Assembly (NCBI GenBank): GCA_028455995.1
Contig: JABELC010000005.1
Coordinates: 1,116,001-1,180,000, forward strand
Length of the DNA: 64,000 nt
Source: Scleromitrula shiraiana
Lineage: Eukaryota > Ascomycota > Leotiomycetes > Helotiales > Sclerotiniaceae
Direction: 5' to 3'
The notes beneath the pieces are model-generated. The model searched no databases and was not told the origin of the DNA. It saw only the letters and a program-made list of their open reading frames with translations. Numbering within the stretch: position 1 is the stretch's first letter; each line of letters starts with the position of its first letter. A program made the translations under genes and the position numbers. This document shows positions 33,703 through 44,696 of the stretch, in pieces.

Positions 33703-35639
33703 TCGTGTTCACTATGGGGAGGATCTTTTTTCTGGGAAATTGCGTGGGCTTGAAGCAACAAAACAGTACGAGGCTCGCAGCTCGGAATATATTGGGATTG
33801 TGACATCCACTTTCTTTTCTTTACTGCCGGTTTTGATAGCTAAGCCAAGCAACATGTGTGCTTCTTTTTGCAAATCTTCCTTAACTATCCTTGGTGCCTG
33901 GTGCCAATCTTATAGATGCCTTCCCAAGTCTTAAAACTCAAAACAAGCAAATTTTCCCGTGATTGTTGCACATCTCCATCTCTTGGTATTACGTTATGAT
34001 TCGTGAACTACATGGAAAGGTCCTCCTTGGCTCCTTATCTGTCGGGTTTTGTTGCACGTCGAGATTTCTTGGTGATTGTTGTCTGGGCGTTTCGATTTTC
34101 GTTGTTCCTTTTTTTTTTTCGAGCTATGCTTAGTTACGGTGAGCAGTGATAGTGGCTTGGTGCCAAGGGATGTTTGGGCAAGGTTTTTCCTTTTTGTTCT
34201 GTGGGTTTTGTGTTCCGTTTGCATTGTTTACCTACTGTAGGTACGGTACTCAACCAGGTTTTAATTGAGGGCTGGGTGAACCAGGCAAGAATATATAAAT
34301 GGATCTAAATAAATATAATGTTAATACTAAATAGTTAAAATAAATTTTAGATACAAAATATAAAATTTTAAATGATTTTGTATTTGAGAATATTTTTATT
34401 TTGAATTAATAATTATTGGTTGATTTAATATGTATTTTTGAATATAGCGACTTTGTGTAAGAAATTGAATACTTTTGCTTGCCCGGCCCTCAATTAAAAC
34501 TTATATTATTAATATCAATATTCTTTCTTGGTGTAAATCGGTATATATATATATTTGCGAATGTGTGATAATTTACGCTACCTCCATTTCCTTATATCCT
34601 TATGTGTCTGAATCTCCTAAAGATGGCCTATCCGGTAGCAAGTGGAGCTAATATTCGTTTTTGCGGAACGAACACACTACGGAAGCATAAACGAGTCATG
34701 AAACCCCGATAATACACCTGGGGATGCAGTTATGTAAGTACGTACGGGACAACTGAGTTTCAATGGAAGAACTCAAAGAAGCATGAAATAGAATGAAGGT
34801 TTTGTTGCATGTCGAACGATAATTGCTGGGCTGGGCGAGAATGCTCGTGCAGGTATTTTGATAGCGGAGAGGGAGTTGGTGAGGGGTATCTTGGAGTTTC
34901 GAAGGTGAGAATCATTGACCGACATATGGAATGGCAATCCTCCATGATGAACTCCTATCTGCTCCGAAGTATTGATCGTCCGAAATCTTGGAGGAATCCA
35001 CTTCAGAAGCTAGAACAGTTAGAAAAGCAAACCAAGCCTCCGGATCCTGGAATCTGATATGATGTCGAATGGACACAGACTTGTTAAGTCAATCATACTA
35101 AATGGCATTTTATGAAGTTTAAGAATATGAAGTAATTTTGACATATATGAGGAGTGCTGTTATAGTTTCCATCTGTAGTTCAGATGACTCTGTAAAGACT
35201 CATAGAGACTATGATTATTGAGAGCAAACAGTCTTAACACAAACTTTCATTTTCTCACTGTGGGTATATCAAAGCAGTTGTGGATCTGTCTATGACAGAT
35301 CATAGTTTTCAAGTGCATCAAGTTTGGGAGAATAACGAGTTGTATCTATCCAATCAGTGAAGCATATGATGTTGCGCAAATTACATTCACATATCCAGAC
35401 GAATAATAACAGTGTACCATCTCAATTAAAGACACTAACATTGATTGAACAATATGGCTTCTTCCATTCACCTTCCCCATCGCCATCACATTCACATCCT
35501 ATTCCTACAATATCCAAACCAACATTATAAATGCCCTCTTCAGTTCCCAGCCCAAACTAGGCCATCCAAGAACCTAATATCCTACAATCCATAAAAAAAC
35601 TACAACCAAGTCTCCATTCAATCTTCTAAATAAGAAACA
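33703..35639. other. intergenic, contains a MITE-like element
   Basis: About 1.94 kb between two plus-strand genes. It holds the 243-bp inverted-repeat element at 34258-34500 with an A/T-rich interior. Reading frames in the rest are short and featureless. Confidence 0.65.
34258..34500. mobile_element. MITE-like element with 19-bp terminal inverted repeats
   Basis: The left end (34258-34276) and the reverse complement of the right end (34482-34500) agree at 18 of 19 bases (GTTTTAATTGAGGGC-Y-GGG). The interior is very A/T-rich (AAATA, TTTTA words) and has no coding frame. Size and structure fit a non-autonomous DNA transposon. No clear target-site duplication is visible. The A/T-rich interior could reflect repeat-induced point mutation or base composition of the element. 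Confidence 0.6.
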
Positions 35640-36551
35640 ATGGGCTGGGATCCCATCCACAACACCCTCGATGCCACACTGAACTACCTCGGCGGCGACA
35701 AGCGAGCATTCAAAAAGAACCGCAAAGTCCTAGCCAAAGAGAGTAAAGAGAAGAAACTGTTTGTATATCCATTCCTTTCCCCCTTCTCAAATCATATATA
35801 GTATAGCATACCTGTCTCATCTACTTACATAACGATCTTTCCCAGACTTCGCGAGCACCAGAGAAATGGCGGAGGATATCCTCTATCTAGCAATCACTAC
35901 GCCAGCGATGCTAATGCCCGGTTGACAAGCCTTATAGCCCCAGTTCCGATGTATAGGGGTCCTGTAGTTATGAGTGGTGCCCTCCCAGCATCAGCAAGGT
36001 TTAATGGGAACAATATTGCTATAAGACAAAATGACATACAAAGCACCAATAACAACACTACTCGAGGACCCGGAAGCGCTAGACTTCAGGGTCACAATAC
36101 TCATACTGGTAATCATAAGAAGACCGATAGCCAACAAAACCATGTACTACCACGCTATCGCCAATATCCGCATCAACCGCCCCCGTATCAACAACTACAG
36201 CAACGAAATTGGGAAAACCAACCACAAAGACAAAGCACTGATAACTTTCAGACAACAGGTCAAGCGATACCCTTTCCTCGACAACATTCCACTATGAATG
36301 CCCCAATTATACGAGTTCCAACCGTTGAGATTGGAGAATTGGCTAGATCAACCGTAGTTCGATCTTCCCCAGAGGAAGAAAAGAGGATGGGGAGTGGGGA
36401 AGATCGTAGTGTGAGGGGCGGGGAGATAGTGGGAACGAAAAGTGGAGGTGGGGGGTCGTCACCGGGGTTGGGACAGGGGGTGTCGAGGGGTATTGGGAAT
36501 ATGGAGAGGACTTATATTGAGGGGATGGTGATGGGTAGGAGGGATGAATGA
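35640..36551 (+). CDS. unknown disordered basic protein with conserved ends
   Basis: Exons 35640-35758 and 35846-36551 encode 274 residues. The ordered-looking N terminus reads MGWDPIHNTLDATLNYLGG followed by a Lys/Arg-rich helix, then LREHQRNGGGYPLSSNHYA. The centre is Asn/Gln/Pro-rich and low in order (poly-Q-like stretches after ANIRI-type shadow frames are ignored). A short patch APIIRVPTVEIGELARSTVV precedes a Gly/Ser/Arg-rich tail ending IGNMERTYIEGMVMGRRDE. The donor used is GTTTGT, which keeps frame; the more obvious GTATAT two codons downstream does not. No known domain is recognised. The last 18 residues resemble the end of the charged protein at 44697-46241. Confidence 0.65.
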
Positions 36552-36862
36552 GGAGTTGGTGATGGTTATGACGAGGACTTGATGGGTGGATTCGAACTTG
36601 GAAAGGGATGGCGAGAAAGAGTCACTTTATTGTACGTTACATCACAGGGAAAGAGAAGAAGAAATTTAATGTTCAAGTTAATGAGATCGATCTAGTGCGA
36701 GATATATATATATATAAAGTAAACCAATTAAGTACGCCGATGACTATCATATACTAGCGTTTCGAGAAATTTTCCCCTTTCTACCAACTCCGAGCATTAT
36801 AAACAACCGATTCTAAGAAATCCATTCATATCCATTCATTCATCCACCCCGTGTTCATAAAT
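36552..36862. other. intergenic, convergent 3' ends
   Basis: 311 bp with a short TATATATATATA run near 36702-36715. Nothing else is seen. Confidence 0.65.
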
Positions 36863-37992
36863 CTATTGAGCAACAACAACACCTCTGTATCTCATCTTTC
36901 CGTCCTCTAACTTCTTCATGGCTCCTTGGATACCATCCTCAGTCATTGGGAATTGCTCAATGATTGGGCGGATTTGGTGGTGAGCGGCGAAGGTAAGCAT
37001 GTCACGGTGGACTTGTCTGGCAGCAACGAGGGATCCTTGGATCTTGAACTCGTACATGATGATTGGCATATAAGGGATCTTCATGTCATCGAAAGAGACA
37101 GTCAATGGGTAGATGGTAGCTTGAGGAGCCATGATATCCATATATTGGTGCCAGTTTGGTTGGAAAGAGGTGGTAACGATGAGGTGATCGATGGGCTTGG
37201 AAACAGCCAACTTGTCAACACCCTTGGTGGCAACGAACTCGGTAGCACCGAGAGATAAGGCCTCTTCCTTCTTGGCCTCAGTGGAGGAGAATACTACGAC
37301 TTCGCATCCCATCTTGGCGGCGAATTGGATGGCGAGATGTCCGAGTCCTCCGATACCGATGACACCGACGCGCTCGGTTGGCTTAACGCCTCCGTTGAAT
37401 GATCGTAGTGCGTTGTAGACGGTGGCTCCACCGCACATGAGTGGGGCGGCGTATTCGCGGGGAATGCTCTCTGGGATCTGGAAGAGGAAATCCTCGTTCC
37501 AGACGGCGTGAGATCCGAAAGATGCTTGGTCCAAATTGGCGGTTCCGTACATGGCACGGTCTGCGCACAAGGTCTCGTGACCGGTAAGACATTGCTTGCA
37601 GGAGTTGCAAGAGCTGTGTTGGTATCCCCATCCAACAGAATCTCCCTTCTTGATGGTCTTAACCTCAGATCCAATTTCCTAAAGATTGATATGTTAGCTT
37701 TGTATTCGTTGTATCAAATAGTATGAATTGCCCATGCAGCGGAACATAGAACGTTGGGGTTGGTTTCCGCTCAAGATTCCGCTAGGCGAGTTTTTTTAAG
37801 GAGACTCACTTCAGCTACACCAGCACCCTCGTGGCCGAGAGCCATATCGGCATGTCTGTAATGCTCATCGGTACCGCAAAGACCAGAGTGAGTGATTCTG
37901 ACCAAAACCTCCTTAGGACCAACCGCTCTAGTGGAGGTGGCCTTGACGATCTTTCCCTCCTTGGATCCCTTGAAGACGGTGAATGAAACCAT
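36863..37992 (-). CDS. zinc-dependent alcohol dehydrogenase (MDR, cinnamyl/NADP type)
   Basis: Exons 37810-37992 and 36863-37678 encode 332 residues of a medium-chain zinc dehydrogenase. Catalytic zinc ligands: Cys39 in GLCGTDEHY, His54-Glu55 in ALGHEGAG and a Cys in PLMCGGATVYNAL. Structural zinc Cys85, Cys88, Cys91 and Cys99 lie in SCNSCKQCLTGHETLC. The nucleotide fold shows VGVIGIGGLGHLAIQFA and VVVFSSTEAKKEEAL. It oxidises alcohols or reduces aldehydes; the sequence is closer to the ADH6/ADH7-like NADP branch than to fermentative ADH1, but the substrate is not fixed. Codon choice is strongly biased to C- and G-ending codons compared with neighbours, suggesting high expression. Intron 37679-37809 (131 nt). 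Confidence 0.88.
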
Positions 37993-39016
37993 TTTGATAT
38001 AGGTAGTTATGAAGTGTGGTGGAAGATGTGAGAGTGAGAATGTGGTAAGATGATTAGATTGTTAGATGTGAATGTAAATGTGAGTGTGATGATGAGGAAA
38101 AGAAAAGAGTATTTCGAATGTATCAAACCATCATATATATAGATATTTTTCATAGTTGCTATCAATTTCAAACAATATCGGGAAAGAGTCTAACAAGTTG
38201 CTTGGAGGGATCTAAACTCCGAATCAATGACATATTGGGTCCACCAAGGGAAGGTCCAATTGCATTGTGGAATCTTCTCCCGGAGTCTTTTTTTTTTAAA
38301 GCTTAACACCGACAGAATTTATCGGCTTGTTTAGATTTTCACCTGTTCACTAGGCGAGCTCGAAGGTTCCATTCAGCCAATCAAAATTATTATAACCATC
38401 TGATTATCCCTCCCGGGGAGGTCCGGAATACTAATCAATCAGCCTTACCGTTGGGTTGGAATGATGTTGGAATGATGGTGAATATGTAAGTACATACAAT
38501 ACAAAAGCCAATGGGAATCTAGTGCTGTAGATCTCTCAAACATCAAATCCGATATTCGACCTTTCGACCTAAAATTGTTCGGAGTTATAAATGATTTCCT
38601 ATTCTATTTGATACTATCTTTGGAATGTCGATAAAAGCGGTAGGTCTATCTCGCTAGAATAACAAATTAGATTGAAGAGGATTTAAGTCCGCTATACCTT
38701 ACAGTGGTATTGGTATTATACTCCGGTAGCTCAATTCGGCTGTTCGGAGTTTGCTTTGGGATTTGAACCGCCATTTGGAATTGCTTTTGCTTTGCCATAT
38801 GCTTCCTCAACAACTCGATTACAAAATTAATTATTTTCTTTGTCATCCATGAATCATTAATATTTATCCCGCGACAACCATAATTTCCTCAAATTGCATG
38901 GAGAAAAGTTTTTTTTGAAGTCGTCTCAATACGCTGACTCGTGTGTACGTACTATACATGTACGAGGTGTTTATTAAGGGTAATGCAATAATGCAGTTAT
39001 TAACTTGTTGAAAATT
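37993..39016. other. promoter of the alcohol dehydrogenase and 3' flank of RRP4
   Basis: About 1.02 kb. Just upstream of the dehydrogenase start is a GTGA/ATGTGA-rich leader and a TATATATAGATAT stretch near 38132-38144. A small GC-rich patch CCCTCCCGGGGAGGTCCGG lies near 38408-38426. No gene is seen. Confidence 0.65.
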
Positions 39017-40097
39017 TCAGCTATCTCTCATCATGCTTAATACTCGTTTTCCTTTCTCCCCACCAACATAGGCATTACTTTCGCCCTCATCCTCGGCATC
39101 AACTTCGACTGCAGCCTCATATCCCTTCATAACCATTTCTTCATCAACCCTCAATCCTTCTTCTACAAGCAATTGAATGACTCCCTTGATTCTTGCAATT
39201 TCCCTCCTGGTTTCTGGCGCAATCTCATCATTCTGACTTGAGTATGCCGTACTACTAACACTCTCCTCGATTCTGGTGATAGCAGTGTCGCCTCCTACAA
39301 CTTCAACATTTTTGTGTATCCAAATGTAACCATTGACACCCAGAATGACATCGACCTTTCCACCACCATGAGCTGTATCAATTGTCCAGACTTGTCTTCT
39401 AGCCCTCACTACACCTCCACCTCCACCTGTCCCACTGACAGCCATAAAGACCCCGTTCCTTAGCTTTCCATACTTCAAACTTCTTGTGTGTAAACTGGCA
39501 CTTCCATCCTGATATAATTGTTGCACTTCGGCAACTAGTAAATCCCCCTCAGAGAAAAATGTTCGTATTTGAAGTTCATCGGTCTCGGTTCGTTTTCTTT
39601 GGATTCCTCCAGGAAGATTGATTGCTGAGAGGGGTAGACCTGCTAGAACAGGAGCTCCAATGTCCACACGCCACCTTTTGCTTTGCACCTCTATGATTCT
39701 GCCAACAACAAGGTCACCGATCTCTGGGGTATAGCGTGCTCGAAGTGGTCGTACTGATAGAAGTTTGTTTGTTTTTTGTACTGTTCCTGCGACAGTTGCT
39801 ATAATCTGGGTGCTAGATGGAGCTATAAATGTGCCATGACCTCTGATATAATGTTAGTTATAAAAGATATAAATGTATAACGTATCGATAAATGAGATGG
39901 AAGATCTACCTCATCCATTGGGAATCATCTGTAATTAATTCACCAGGAGTAACAATAGGTTGATATCGAGCGCGTTTAGCAGGTCGCATATCAAGATCTC
40001 CTTCTAAATCAACCCCTCCCTCATCTGAATGATCAGAATTTTCATCTCCATTGTAAGGTACCGGGGCAGGAGTTGGTGGAATGATTGTAATTGCCAT
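39017..40097 (-). CDS. RRP4: exosome complex component Rrp4
   Basis: Exons 39910-40097 and 39017-39842 encode 337 residues. Rrp4 is one of the three S1/KH cap subunits of the RNA exosome that degrades and trims RNA in nucleus and cytosol. An acidic N-terminal tail is followed by VTPGELITDDSQWMRGHGT, the Rrp4-specific start, then an S1 domain (IGDLVVGRIIEVQSKRWRV, INLPGGIQRKR, GDLLVAEVQQLYQDGSASL, LKYGKLRNG) and a KH domain with the GXNG-type loop LGVNGYIWI at about residue 240. A C-terminal helical tail (ETRREIARIKGVIQLLVEEG) completes the family pattern. Intron 39843-39909 falls within WMR-GHGT. Confidence 0.93.
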
Positions 40098-40754
40098 GAT
40101 CCAAATTTGGTCGATTTTCTTATTACTTACTATGGTATGTTTTGGTAGACGAGGCTGTAGAATAATTTACCGGATCCGACGTACGCTTATTCTTTTTTTT
40201 TTCTAAAGCAGGCTTTCAACAACTACCATATCAACACGAGACAAATCTAGGTTCGATCATTAGTTTCATTAGCGAGGCCAAGGCTGAAAACTTTCATATT
40301 AACGGTGTCAATGTACAATATCAACCAATTAAAATCAATTTCTTCATTTTAAGAGAACCATTTATTTCCAGTTTGCCAAATGGAGGATCTACAATTACAT
40401 CATCAGTTTCTCGGCGGAAAAGCGCATCTTCCCATGTTTTCCTGGTCCCCAGCTTATTTGCGCAGTAGTATCATGGTATGTGAAAACGTATGCCCAGGTG
40501 TGATTATTAGAAAGATATTGATGACAGTGCATTAAAATATCACCCTATCATGACTTTAATACCTCGATACTAATAATTCTCTTGCAATCTACTCTGTTAT
40601 CGTCACTTAACTTTTCTCCATTGTAATCGTTTCATTATTCTCTCGTTTCGATTTCTACTTTCAGACTTATTATTAGTTAGAAAATCTCGATTCGTCATAT
40701 CTAGACCCGCTATACTACATGAGATGATCTGGTGAATTTATCTCCTCTATCAAC
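40098..40754. other. divergent promoter region, RRP4 / six-TM protein
   Basis: 657 bp, A/T-rich with a T-run near 40193-40202. No gene is seen. Confidence 0.65.
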
Positions 40755-41941
40755 ATGCCTGAATTCAATGCTTTCAAAGAAGAAGAAACCAAAGAGGACG
40801 TGGCTCATAATGATCACCATGGATCAACAGCACAACTTCATACACAAGGAAGCGATATGCCACCTGAAGCAAATGGATTACCAACAACACAACCAATAGA
40901 GCCATCATCAAATCGAAATATAGACACTCGAAGTGAGGATACAACTCCGTCACAGATATTTGGTTTCACAGAGCCATTACCACCTTTACATACACCGCAT
41001 CGCAAACGGCAATTAAAACTTTGGATTGGGCTAGCATTAATAACGTTGGATCTTGCCGCTCTACCAATTACATACTATTATGCTTTCAATTTTGGGACAA
41101 GTTTACCCTTACAAGATAGTAATAACCCCCAATATTAATATATTCTATACACGATTCTAATGATGGTTTCACCTTCTAGTATTCGCAATTATTACGTCGG
41201 TATATGGGTTGATCAGCTTTACACATTATGGTCTTCGATCACTCAAACTCTTCCGTTCCAAAACTGCACCAAGATGGAGACCAGTGGGATGGACTAGATG
41301 GGGAATGGTGAGCTGCGCATCCTCTGGTTGATTGAACGTGTTGCTAACAAGGAATCAAGCTTGAATTTCTCCATATAAATTTCCTCATCGCAATAACTTT
41401 TGTAGAAATTGAGCTTATTATAGGCACAATCCCTCATAATCCTTGGGTTCGATTATGTGCGATGCCTTCTCCAACGATCTGCTACTGGTTCGGATTTGTC
41501 TTCGTATATTCCGCAATCCAGACGCATATGGAGCGCCCATTACCATTCAATATGTCATCGACAGAGAAGGGTAAACCTTGGCGGCCTGCAATGGTCGCAA
41601 TCATTGAAGATGCTGGAAGTATTGAAGGCCAAGGAGGAATCGTCTATCGCAGTAATGTGATGAGACGATATGAGGTCAGCCCGGTATTTAGACGAATGCT
41701 TTTGATATTGACTTGGTTCTGGGGAGTGGGACTGATATGTATCGCCATCGTGTCCACGGTCATCATTATGACTTTACCCGAGAACATCGGATTTGGAATT
41801 GGTTGGGGTCTTCCTTATATCTTTGGGTTCGTATGGGTGATGCTCACAATGACATTTGTGAAGATGCAATTGAGGAGGGAGAAAGCTCATTGGGAAACGA
41901 AATCGGCTGGAGCTGGTCAAGCTGTTGCGCCATTTGTTTAG
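40755..41941 (+). CDS. unknown six-transmembrane fungal protein
   Basis: Exons 40755-41118, 41180-41307 and 41360-41941 encode 357 residues. A roughly 90-residue hydrophilic, acidic/polar N terminus precedes six hydrophobic segments: LWIGLALITLDLAALPITYY, FAIITSVYGLISFTHYG, FLHINFLIAITFVEIELIIG, ICYWFGFVFVYSA, LLILTWFWGVGLICIAIVS and GLPYIFGFVWVMLTMTFV. Between TM4 and TM5 lies a polar loop RPLPFNMSSTEKGKPWRP, then IEDAGSIEGQGG. The family is not recognised and no transporter signature is visible. The third exon uses an AAG acceptor (CAAG at 41356-41359); the CTAACAAG upstream would shift frame and stop. Transcribed convergently with the small DMAC1-like gene. Confidence 0.75.
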
Positions 41942-42047
41942 GCGACTTGTATTTTTATTTGATGATACCATAAGCGCGCACTTCATAGAATTTATCTTTT
42001 GATTTTATATCGATTCGATGCGCGAAGAATGCCATTGTGACGAAACT

Positions 42048-42383
42048 CTAGTTCCGAAACCTCCATAATCCCATTCCCACAAGTGTCAACGCTATGCCCG
42101 TGATTCCTGCTTGCCGACTCCTCATTCCAAATAAACTCTTACTCTGTAAGATTTTTGCTTCTTGTGCTTTCAATTGTGAGTGTCCCGAGAAGTAACTATA
42201 TGCGCCTAATCCGATGAATGCAGCAGCTCCTACAGTGGAAAAACATTAGCAATCAGGGCAGACACACAACCTAGAAGGCTACTCACCTGTTACACGACAA
42301 GGCAAACAATCATCCTGTAGTTCTTTTCTTAAAACATCTTGCAGCTTTTCTTGTCGGTCGAGCTCCCGTGCAGAAGGTGCCAT
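42048..42383 (-). CDS. DMAC1-like (DUF4536) small inner-membrane protein
   Basis: A small split gene, exons 42287-42383 and 42048-42229, encoding 92 residues. The N terminus is hydrophilic (MAPSARELDRQEKLQDVLRK), then comes a Cys-Leu-Pro-Cys pair in DDCLPCRVTGAAAFIGLGAY and a second hydrophobic segment QAGITGIALTLVGMGLWRF at the end, separated by HSQLKAQEAKILQSKSLFG. This CxxC plus two-TM layout matches the fungal DUF4536 proteins related to distal membrane-arm assembly component 1, a complex I assembly-associated inner membrane protein. The name is from remembered family features. The 57-nt intron falls in the codon for Gly between VT and AAAF. Its start is only 197 bp from the AP-3 mu start on the other strand. 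Confidence 0.75.
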
Positions 42384-42580
42384 TCTGAGTAGAATTGGAG
42401 GTTCAAGGGTTCATTCACCAAAGGTTGTTGAGAAATTGAATTGCAGAAGGGAAATTGTAGCTTTACCGGCAAGCGGCCGCTTATACCGTCCCCTTCACCC
42501 CACGCTTTACAATCACCTCCAGATTCAATGAGAGCTAAGAAGATACAGATACAGATGTCTCCATAAATTGTCCAACAATC
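42384..42580. promoter_or_regulatory. short divergent promoter with CGGCCG palindrome
   Basis: 197 bp between the DMAC1-like gene (-) and AP-3 mu (+). It contains the perfect 12-bp palindrome AAGCGGCCGCTT at 42471-42482, with CGG and CCG triplets back to back as in some zinc-cluster factor sites. A binding role is inference. Confidence 0.45.
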
Positions 42581-44380
42581 ATGAATGGTGCTATTGAGGC
42601 ATTATACATCTATGATGAGCACAAGTAAGTAAATATCTACAGCTTCACAGCTTCGTATACTGACCATTCTAGCCGTCCTCTCCTTCAAAATACCTATACT
42701 TCTCGACCTCTTTCATCTGCTCAGCTACTACCTCTCTACCTCGCACATCCTAATCCACGACCGAGTTTAATATATCTTCCAAATACTTCCCCGCCTACAC
42801 TACTATTTTCTCTCATACATTCGAATCTACTATTTTGCCTCACGTCATCCAACGAAATAGAACCACTACTAGCTCTTGAATTCCTGCACCGAGTCGTAGA
42901 TGTCTTAGAGGAGTTTGTAGGTGCGCCATTGTTAGCGCAGAAGATTGAAACTAGCTATGATGTGGTTGCGCAGCTATTGAATGAGATGTGTGATGCGGGG
43001 ACGGTGAGCTCTACAGAACCAAATGCTTTAAGGGATATGGTAGAGGTGGAAGGATGGATTGGGAAGTTACTGGGCGGAATTAATATTCCTGGGTGAGTAG
43101 ATATATCTGCAAGTTCGAAGAAAGGTTCCACTGGAGATATGCGAACTTACTGATGGTATTATCATAGGAAACCGGGTTTCACCGCAAACTCTACAAATTC
43201 TGGGTTGTCTGGTCTTTCTTCTGCGGGTTCCCTTTCAGCAAACACACCAGCTCTTCCATGGCGAAGGGCCAATGTGCGACATACTTCGAATGAACTCTAT
43301 GTTGATCTAGTTGAAACTTTGACAGTAACTCTTGCGCCATCAGGTCGACCATTAGCGGCATTCGCCAATGGAACCATCGCATTCACATCAAAGATATCTG
43401 GAGTGCCCGATCTTCTCCTGAACCTTTCCACGCCATCTGGGAGGCATAATGTGGGTCACGTTATGGGACTGCCGGTTTTTCATCCATGTGTACGATTAGC
43501 AAGATGGAGAGAAAAGCCTGGAGAGTTAAGTTTTGTACCTCCTGATGGCCGATTCGTTCTAGCTGGATACGAGGTTGATTTGTTTCCAACCACCAGTGGA
43601 AATCCAAGCGCTACAAATGCCTCTAATCTGAAATTGCCTGTCAATATTGAAGTCAAAACTAGCCTTGGACCAAATGGATCCGAATTTGAAGTTCGATTGT
43701 TTATCGTCAAGGTTTCTGGACAGGGAAATTCCTCCATCTCAGCATCTAACTCTAGGAGTAACAGTCACGCCGGAAGTCATTTAGGTCGTGCTGCATCTCA
43801 ACTTGGAGCTGGTCTCGGTGGTAGCACGGGCAATAGCACATCACCGGTGATAGAAGATTTAGTAGTCACTATTCCATTACCACTCGAAGTACGGAACCTC
43901 TCAGAGATCAAAGCTAGTAGAGGCGACACAACATATAATCCCGGCGAAAAGAATCTAGAATGGCACATACCGGCCCGAGATGCGGTATCTGGTGGTGCCA
44001 CACTCAGATGTACGGTTGTTGGTCCTTTGTCAGACGATAATGACGACGATGATGATTACGATGGAAATGGATTCAAACTCAATGGGGAATATGATTACGA
44101 TACCGAGACGTATCAAACATCTTCGGCGGAAAAGAACACAAAGAGGACGGATATATTGAGTGAGCAGAGAGATGCGCGAAGAGTAGCGCAGAATAAAATC
44201 CTCATGCCTAGTTCGGCAGCTGTTAGCTTTTCAGTTAAAGGTTGGCTAGCAAGTGGTATTAAGGTGGAAAGTCTATCAGTTGATACACGGAAGAGTAGGG
44301 GGTTGGGCGAAAACGTTAAGCCGTATAAAGGGGTTAAATACCTAACTGTTAGTAGTGGTGGTGTGGAGATTAGATGTTGA
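42581..44380 (+). CDS. APM3: AP-3 adaptor complex mu subunit (Apm3)
   Basis: Exons 42581-42624, 42673-43092 and 43168-44380 encode 558 residues. The medium chain of AP-3 sorts cargo from Golgi/endosome to vacuole. The N-terminal longin-like domain starts MNGAIEALYIYDEHNRPLLQ and includes LALEFLHRVVDVLEEFVGAP and SYDVVAQLLNEMCDAG. A linker leads to the mu homology domain: PWRRANVRHTSNELYVDLVE (the mu-family hallmark), FTSKISGVPDLLLNLS, FHPCVRLARW, FVPPDGRFVLAGYEV, VVTIPLPLEVRNLSE, and VKYLTVSSGGVEIRC at the end. A Ser/Asn/Gly-rich insert (about residues 340-375) and an acidic Asp-rich insert near 440 are extra compared with yeast. Clean GT-AG introns of 48 and 75 nt. Confidence 0.9.
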
Positions 44381-44696
44381 AAAGGGGGTGGGGAGATGTG
44401 CATTTTGATAGCGATTGTTTTTTTCCCGGGGCTGGCGTCAAGGGCTGGGTTTGGTTGGGCAGGATCGGAAGATCAAATGAGTGAAATAGAAGAAAGATAC
44501 CATTCCTAAGAATCACTTTGTATTGCATTGTTTATCTCGCGAGGTATTTTCATATCACCAGGGTATCGCAAACATACTAGGCAAGCCCTTCCCGCGAAGA
44601 AAAATGAGAGAATCCATCGATATACTAAAACTCCATATACACGCATGCAGGTAGGTAAGGTAATAACCCCAAAGCCCTAACAAACCCAAAATAATC
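44381..44696. other. intergenic, convergent 3' ends
   Basis: 316 bp between AP-3 mu (+) and the charged coiled-coil gene (-). Nothing notable is seen. Confidence 0.65.

Noticed and set aside
42471..42482. A cloning-site artefact because the palindrome contains a NotI site
   Set aside because: Flanking sequence is continuous A/T-rich fungal promoter with no vector-like sequence, so a natural palindrome is more likely.
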